A DNA stretch of 64,000 nucleotides from positions 5,096,501 through 5,160,500 of the forward strand of contig NC_062249.1 of the NCBI RefSeq assembly GCF_905475465.1, read 5' to 3'. Origin of the DNA: Pieris napi (taxonomy: Eukaryota > Arthropoda > Insecta > Lepidoptera > Pieridae). Both the position numbers and the translations under genes were made by a program. Within the stretch, counting starts at the first letter, position 1, and the number at the start of each line of letters is the position of its first letter. The notes below the pieces were generated by a model. That model made no database searches. It saw nothing but the letters and a program-made list of their open reading frames with translations, and was not told where the DNA came from. Shown in pieces: positions 56,920-64,000 of the stretch.

Positions 56920-59714
56920 TTTACTTTTTAATAATTTTTATTATTACTTACTACTAGCGATAATTATCTTGAAGTGAAACAGACTATTTATATAAACTAA
57001 AACTAACTACAATAGTACTCGAACTCTTACTTACTTGATTATTATTGATTTAATACCCCCTTATTTGAAATGTCTATGAAAAACAAGATTTAACAATTAC
57101 CAAAAAATTTACCAAACATCGAGTATACATATATACATAACATATACTTATTCTATACAAAGAAAGCCGCGTACAATAACCTTGTTAGTAATAATATACA
57201 TGACCCATGGGTTAAAAAGGTAACAAGATCAAAGATATGGTTAGTTTAATTTATTCCCATTTCGTCACTTGACGGTTAATTAAAATTAGATGTACTGATG
57301 AACATTAACTAGTATGAACATAAGTCTATCTAAAAATAAAGGAGCTCGACTAGTAATCATATTTATTTTTAACCGACTTGAAAGGAAGGAGTTTACAATT
57401 TGCCGTATGTTTACATTTCATCTAATTTAATGAAAAACGTAAATAATATTTGATGTCAGTTTCTTGGTTGTTTCAAATCATAACCTAGAAAAGTTTAAAT
57501 TATTATGAATCGTTAAAAAATAATTTATCTGTGGACTAAATGTCTTTCCAATAAAGGCTTTGCAATACCGACTGTGGGTGTCATTACGTCATTCATTCAT
57601 GCGCCAACGCAGCTGGTGACAAACTTACGTAGGATGATGTTTTTAAAAGAATTGAAATAGTTATGTCACATTGGTACTTGATTAAAAAAAACTAGACGGG
57701 AAACATCTATGTGCATAGTAGGTATTAACTGAAGCCACCATCTTAGAGCCAGCAGCGCTAGCTCCAATAGCATCCATAGCCAGATTCATAAAAGTTGAAA
57801 ATTAGAATATATAGACATAAGTTAGTTAATATCAGATAGGCATTATGAATCGGTTTTAAATACTTAGGAGATATCTCTTAAGATTAGTGGAACTTCATAA
57901 TTCAGAGATGGGTGTTCTCCTTATTTGGAAATAATAAGATCTGAGAATACTCCTAACGGTTTTCTTGAGGTTTAATCTTAAGAGGTTTAAAGATCTTTAG
58001 GATTCATCTCAGATCCCCGACCGCTTCGTAGCATGACATCATCGTTGTACGCGAATTCGTTTATTTTTGCACATTCTCCTTCCCTTTCTACCATATACAT
58101 CCGTTTCATTCAGGGCAATTAAACAAAGCCCCTCAGTCCGACCACACAAGACTAAACTGTTCTTAATCGTAATATGCCAATTAAGTGTTTGAACCGCTAA
58201 AGCGAACAATATGTAATTTCAATATGTAATTAGCAATATGCCGAATTTTTAGGAAACAAACACCGACCACATCACACACAACGAAATCCTACATATTATA
58301 AGCTACCCAAAAAACGCACTTTCTTCGCCCAACGCTTTTTCTCTTTCCTTCCTTCCCACTTTCTTTAAAACTAAATTTTCACTAACGAATCAAAACTTTA
58401 TACATTCACTAACAATCTTAAGACACATCTTCTCAACCTTCCCTATGCTGAAACGGAAAGTATTGTTCTTATGCTACAGTAGTTTAATTATAAAATTGTA
58501 AGTACATAATATTATATAGAAATTATTACGTCATGTACCTAAAATCATTAATAAAAGGGAAGAGACTAGCTGCCCACGACGCAGCAAATTCTAATCTAAA
58601 TATCCTTTGTGTAATAAAGTTTTTCTTTTCTTTCTTTTTTTATCAAGAATTATAAACACAGAAAACATTCATAATGTGAATTTTCCATACCGAATCGCTA
58701 CCAAGAATTCGATAAAGTCGTTTTGAAGGTTTTTATTAGAACTGTACTGGGCGTTCCTAATGGAAAAACTGATTTATTAGCTACAAATGTATTAAATATT
58801 GTAAATTGTAGAACAATGTGCAATACCCGTTACTTCACTTGAATCCCTTAGGGACCAAGCGGTTGAACCGAGTATTATCACTACACGATCACCATTACTT
58901 ACAGTCAGAATCTGTTTCTCTATTTATTCATTTGTTCACGTTTTGCTATTACACTTGTTCTGATGTCATCTTATGAATAGACCTTTGATACAACTACTCA
59001 CGAGTCACACTAGTAATGGGTTTTTAATTGAGATTGGTAACCGACTGATTTGAATATTCACTAACTGATTCTTCCGCTGTTATTGTCCTTGGTTCACTAA
59101 TTACATTCACAGTTCTTTGACTATTGATGATAATGACGATGGTTGACATCCCGTTACCAATCAGGGCATATATTAATATTTTTTTAAAGACAGTCGTTCA
59201 GGCTCTTGAGAGTAATAATCCATCACGATGGCCGACACATTGACTGAGGACTCATAACACAGACCTCAACCTTCCATGCTAGTTACATATCGTCGATTTC
59301 TAACTTTTATTAATGCACTAAAAAGTAAAATCCATGAGTGTCAGGGTTCACACGACCTAATGCTTCAGATGCTTACCAACGTACACTGCTTGAAAACTTA
59401 AAAGCCGATATAATGCAATTGATATTCTGGCTTTTGGCTGACAAGGTATTTCCTTATTTCCATAAAAATCGGCGCCAATTATTTTTAATAACATGATTCG
59501 TTGTGCTCTTAAAATCCTTTACATTTACGCGAAATGTAAAATCACGGAATGACATCATAAGGTCGACGGGCTATAAATATGGTAAGGGGGTCAAGTGCAG
59601 TATTATCGTTTTTGTTTTTGCAAGATTGTGATTTATCTTACACGACTACATTAATTCAAAGTGATTAATTTCAACTATGTGTTCAATACGACACTAAGAT
59701 GGATTCAATCAACT

Positions 59715-59990
59715 ATTTAACAAAAAGCTAGAATAATAACAAAAATATGTTCTAAACATCCAGCGCATAGCGATAGCAGGAAACCAATGGAGAAAGAGAG
59801 CCATAGGCAGAGTCAGTTGGAAAAACTGAAGGAGGCCTATACCCGTGAAGGGGTTCCGAGCGTCGGTACTGAAGGAAGCTAGGATATAGACAAACAAGTA
59901 AAAGAAAAAAAATGTAAATAATGTAAGCTGTATATTATAATTTGTTTTTGTCATGATTGGAAATAAAACGAGCTTTATTATTTATAATTT
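59715..59990 (+). pseudogene. 3' tail of another RTE-type LINE
   Basis: A short plus-strand frame reads LEKLKEAYTREGVPSVGTEG and ends in a stop, like the LEEAYVxxG end of RTE ORF2 proteins (compare WKQLEEAYVSQDT in the intact copy). An AATAAA-containing tail rich in TTTATTATTTAT follows near 59960-59990. The minus-strand open frame over the same bases is a shadow. Confidence 0.5.
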
Positions 59991-61094
59991 TTACGTAAGG
60001 TCATTCACGTTAAAGATATTGCTAGTGAATTATATTAAATAAAGAAATCTATACTTATGATAACTATACTGTAAGTTATCGGAGGTATGGCGGAGGTCAC
60101 AGACATGACATTCTTTTCAAACAACACTGAGAAATCAGGTTGGTTACCATGAGTGTCGAAGAATGCCGTCATCCTTATACATCCTATTTTTACTTTTTAC
60201 TTTTGTGTATAGCGAAATACACATAAAAGAACATTACGATTCACGAGACTCGTATTATTCATGAAATCATCGTGGTGGTCATACATTCCTCACCATAACT
60301 TAATTTTAGATTAGCATTTTGTTTTTTCCATTTTCTTTCCTTATCCTTTATTTGAAGTAAAATAACTAGTAAAACCTTCAGGCTAGCTTAGGCTTAGTGT
60401 GCATTGACATTTACGAAACTGAAATGTCAAGGTCCACTACATAGTGCCTTATTAAGATTTATGACGATCTTTAGGCTAAATATTGTACCTACATTGTATT
60501 ATATCGTATTCTACCTGTAAATAATCGGCTTAAACCAATCCGTAAATTAAAGGAAAAGTATAACAGCATTCACATAACAGTTATAGCTTGGAAAATTTAA
60601 CAAGGAAATCTAAGTATAATGTCTTTAGTGTTAAGGTCGATAATCGCCCCGTATGATTGAATGATTGCCGTAAATTATAGTAGGTGTTATGTTGACAAGG
60701 ACGAATAGTTTTTACGTGGGTTTAAAATTACATAATGTTAATGAATTCTTACATATTTGATAGGGTTTTTTGCTGGTGTAACTTATAATCAAACCAGGAA
60801 ATAAAGTTGATCTGTTTTCATAATATGATATGGATCATAATAAGTTTTTATAAGCAATCTAGTCTAATCACGTAATCAAACGGGCAAAAGGAAATACAAA
60901 AAATATTTTCGAAAACGTACCATAAGCCTAATTTTCACATTTTATATTCGTTTATTTGGAAAGTTCACCAAAATAACTATAACTACTTAATTGGCTATAA
61001 GCTTTTTCAAACCCGTATCTATCATACAGCATTAAGAATATATTAATGTAGGTTTTCTACATCATATAGAAAAGTAACAATTTTTTTTATGTTT

Positions 61095-61330
61095 TAGGAG
61101 GCAAACGGGCAGGAGGCTCACCTGATGTTAAGGCTCGCAAGTGCGTTGCCGGCCTTTTAACAATTGGTATGCTATGGAACGACGGACGTCGAGGTGATAC
61201 GGATGGTATTTTCTATTCTGCCTTGACGTCCGATGATGAAACTCAGCTGTAGGTATTAGTCCGAACGTCATTTGATATGTTAACGCCCAGTATCTCAATG
61301 CTATCAGAGGCTTTAATGCTTTATATGTAT
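61095..61330 (+). repeat. Lepidopteran dispersed repeat (GGCAAACGGGCAGGAGGCTC family)
   Basis: Begins GGAGGCAAACGGGCAGGAGG and passes through GTGCGTTGCCGGCCTTTTAA, GACGGACGTCGAGGTGATAC and TGACGTCCGATGATGAAAC. Fragments recur inverted at 44960-45005 and about 16610-16672, and the distal part at 1-57. From memory this is a very common lepidopteran repeat, probably the tail of a retroelement. Confidence 0.55.
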
Positions 61331-62021
61331 AAAGGCTTCATAATAAATAAAATGTAAAATATTTATTCATAGGAATTACAAATTCAATTCCAATTTAAAT
61401 TTTAATACCTTTCTAAGGAATGGTGTAAAACCACTATACATGGTGACGTCGTAAAACCGACGTTTGTCCAGTGGTTTGCAAGTCGTGGGCGATTCTGATC
61501 CGCCCACATAAGGTTTTGTAACTGGCGACTGGCGCCCTAAACTATGAAAGATATGCAAAAGACCCATTTGAAAAACAGTATGTAAACAGTTTTCAAATTC
61601 AGTAGCGAAAAAGGAATTGTTAATTGTTCATATCAGAAAATGTTTTTCATATCAGAAAATAAGCATCTATGAGTTTTAGTGTAGATATAGTTGAAATAGA
61701 GAACTTATTAATGAATGCCGTATTCAAGGGGCAAAAAGTGCGAAGTGCCATCCCTAAATATTTTTTCTAATAAATTATTTATTGTGAAACCTAGTATGGA
61801 CTCTTTTATTATTAAAGTCTATTGTTGGGGCCGTAGCCCCGGTTGTCCTCCCCTACATCCGGAGCTGATTAAAGTACTATAAACCTCAAAAAGAAGACAG
61901 TGAGATGTGTCACTCACACGCGTAGCAGAGGTGAGACGGGCCCCCACTAGCCCATGAATATAAAATAGAAATATGTTGTAATATATAGATATATATTAGG
62001 AAATTTCTTAATGTGTGTATG

Positions 62022-62040
62022 TATATATATATATATATAT
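62022..62040. repeat. (TA)n microsatellite
   Basis: A run of about nine TA units in intergenic DNA. Confidence 0.85.
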
Positions 62041-63084
62041 GTTTGGAAAAATTTATGTGTAAAATAAGGTGCCGCGACACAAGAGTCAAAAAAAACCTCA
62101 AAAAGATAAAGAGTTTATCACGTCTCAAAATGACAGAGGATCAGAACATTCAATTGGTTTTTAATTGGTCATTTCTTTGATTATATATTTTCGGACACAC
62201 GTTCTTTTAAATACATAAACGAGCGTTGCAGATACTGTTTTATCTCAAATATAAAACTTGTTCTTCTTATTAAGGAGAATAAGAAACAAGCATTTTTACT
62301 TGGATATGAATCTTAAGATATTTATTTTGAATACAATGTTCCAGACACGTTTGAAGGTTGAATTCCGTGTAAGAATAGATTTGAGAAACCTAGTTCAATT
62401 TGAGATACCGCCGGTGCTCAGTTGGTCACGGCCTGGTTTGATGTTTGCGATTATATCGAAGATAATACTGAAATCCCAGATATAACAAAAACTACTTATA
62501 ATTCTGAAAGGATTATGACAATTTCTGCTGAAGAGATTTGATAAATAAATGAATAATGATGATGATAAAAAGTACCTAATCTAAATATGTATATGAAATG
62601 AAATTTAGTTTGAAAGTTTGTAATTTTTTACACTCCAATACATTCTCCATTCGTCGAAATCTTTTTATAATTTGTTTAAATTTTACACACACTTTAGAAG
62701 CGATTTCGGTATTTTTTATCGTGAATCGAGAGAGTCTTTTCAATTTATCGTACCGCCAAAGAAAATATTATTAATTTATTCTCAGTTGTCACTGGTTCAA
62801 AGTAACATTACCATGAAACGAAACAAAAATACATCAACGGAAGTTGTCTTTTGTCTTTTTCTAATTCATTCAAATATTGTCATAATTTAATATCTGTTTC
62901 ACCCACACTCGGTTTCAAGGAGGATTAGTTTGTATGAGATTTTGTAATTTTGTAACCTTAAGTTACACCAGCTGTGTACATATAATACATATTACTTAGT
63001 AAATTCGACAATAAACTATGAATGTATGCGAAATAAATTTTAAGATCTCAACATTATTGTTATTACTGAAATAATAATCGACAA

Positions 63085-63305
63085 AAAACCTTTTAGATTT
63101 GTGCCTCAGATTTCTTTACCAATTTCGTGTTAATTTGCTTTTCTTTTCAAATAGACAAGGTGATTAGGCTTCTGTACCATGCATTGTTGGTTTCCTCACG
63201 ATGATTTCCTTCACCGTACGACGAGTGTTAAAATGCGCACATGCTGGCGATCTAACCTAATTCTGGGATGAGAGTTGCACGCTGAAGCCACTAGGCCAAC
63301 ACTGC
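63085..63305 (-). mobile_element. SINE copy related to 9290-9572
   Basis: In reverse orientation it contains the head (GCAGTGTTGGCCTAGTGGCT), the TCGCCAGCAT...GCGCAT middle, and GTGCCTCAGATTTCTTTACC near the tail. It is diverged; the B box is only partly preserved. Confidence 0.7.
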
Positions 63306-63352
63306 TCAGAAAAAATAGTAGCCTTTTATCTGTCTGTCAATCTTACTGTTAA

Positions 63353-63611
63353 TCTAATATATAAAATTCTCGTGTCACAATATTCGTTCCCATACTCCTC
63401 CGAAACGGCTCGACCGATTCTTTAGAAATTTTTTATGCATATTCAGTAATAGTCCACTCCATTTTTTTTTTTTTAATGATACAGCATACAAAAATATATA
63501 GATACAACCCTTAATCTTCACACCTTTACGATCTACCCAAAAAAATCAAACCAAAAAAATGTTTCCTAGAAATAATATACATGGGAAAACGACGTTTGCC
63601 GGGTCAACTAT
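63353..63611 (+). mobile_element. H3-related Helitron with eroded 3' terminus
   Basis: Starts A|TCTAATATATAAAATTCTCG and carries CCGAAACGGCTCGACCGATT. It ends AACGACGTTTGCCGGGTCAACTAT, where CTAG has become CTAT. The 3' end is close to that of the 14361 copy. Confidence 0.6.
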
Positions 63612-64000
63612 CAACTATAGTAATCTCTAAAATAATGCAGCCGAATATAAAATAACAGAATGATTTGAGCGAAACAAGTGATCTCATACACGGTACATTA
63701 ATTTCGCTAATTAAAAGTGTCCATTAACAGTAATAAATAAATTGGATTGCATCAAGGCTTGCCTCAAACAGGTTTTGACGACTAAAAAACGCGAATTCTC
63801 GATTTGAATCGAACTCTTTCGTATTATTAATTCTTATAACCAAGGTATTTAGTCAAGTTGATAGAATTAGGATTTTGTAAACTTCTGCAAAAAACTTAAA
63901 TCAAGCTCGATCTATGATTAATTCTTGAATTTAATCACGACATATTACGTTGATGTTTCGTTCTAAACTTTTGTTTTTCTCGACAATATCTTACACTGTG

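Larger units (their letters stand above)
55117..64000. other. Gene-free region with transposon relics
   Basis: No host gene is visible. The region is AT-rich, with Helitrons at 56157 and 63353, a retroelement relic at 56797, an RTE tail at 59715, a repeat at 61095 and a SINE at 63085. Short frames (such as 62258-62485 and 62672-62890) lack splice context or recognisable motifs. Confidence 0.6.

Noticed and set aside
59709..59954. 81-codon minus-strand frame with hydrophobic stretch
   Set aside because: It is the complement of the RTE 3' tail; the Phe-rich stretch is poly-A/AAG on the other strand.
1..64000. CRISPR arrays, prokaryotic operons or phage genes
   Set aside because: No regularly spaced direct repeats. 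The coding structure is spliced eukaryotic throughout.

Overview
This window reads as nuclear DNA of a moth or butterfly (Lepidoptera). It is AT-rich, has small spliced exons in large introns, and is packed with repeat types typical of lepidopteran genomes: short Helitrons (A|TC...CTAG|T), tRNA-headed SINEs with A and B boxes, RTE-type LINEs and TA- or TTAA-flanked MITEs. The genus cannot be fixed from the sequence.

Layout. (1) 1-27,194, minus strand: the 5' part of a MAST-family (microtubule-associated Ser/Thr kinase, Drosophila drop out-like) gene. Fifteen coding exons were rebuilt with every splice phase agreeing. They run from the start codon to the HRDLKPDN catalytic loop, and the rest lies beyond the left edge. 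(2) 27,195-28,263: a 1.07-kb divergent promoter region. (3) 28,264-37,263, plus strand: a complete ten-exon gene for Mediator subunit MED26 (658 aa). (4) 37,264-41,719: a convergent intergenic stretch with the 3' UTRs. (5) 41,720-49,087, minus strand: a complete thirteen-exon gene for a 558-aa tyrosine- and proline-rich protein with two paxillin-LD-like motifs and a Cys-rich tail. I cannot name it with confidence. (6) 51,420-55,116: a 5'-truncated RTE-type LINE with intact coding capacity. (7) 55,117-64,000: no gene seen, only relics of transposons.

The host genes are ordinary nuclear genes and do not form a functional cluster: a signalling kinase, a transcription elongation and Mediator subunit, and a probable cytoskeletal or adhesion protein. 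Most of the unusual structure is in the repeats.

The strongest candidate for something undescribed is in the LINE. ORF1 ends in a canonical slippery heptamer, A_AAA_AAC, correctly framed and directly followed by the ORF1 stop. ORF2 lies in the -1 frame, and its first ATG comes only after part of the endonuclease active site. This suggests ORF2 is made by programmed -1 ribosomal frameshifting. Other points of interest are a pogo-like MITE split by a Helitron, a Helitron 11 nt from a MED26 splice donor, a very GC-rich TTAA-flanked foldback element, two other foldback structures in MAST intron 1, and a CRE plus TATA pair inside that intron.
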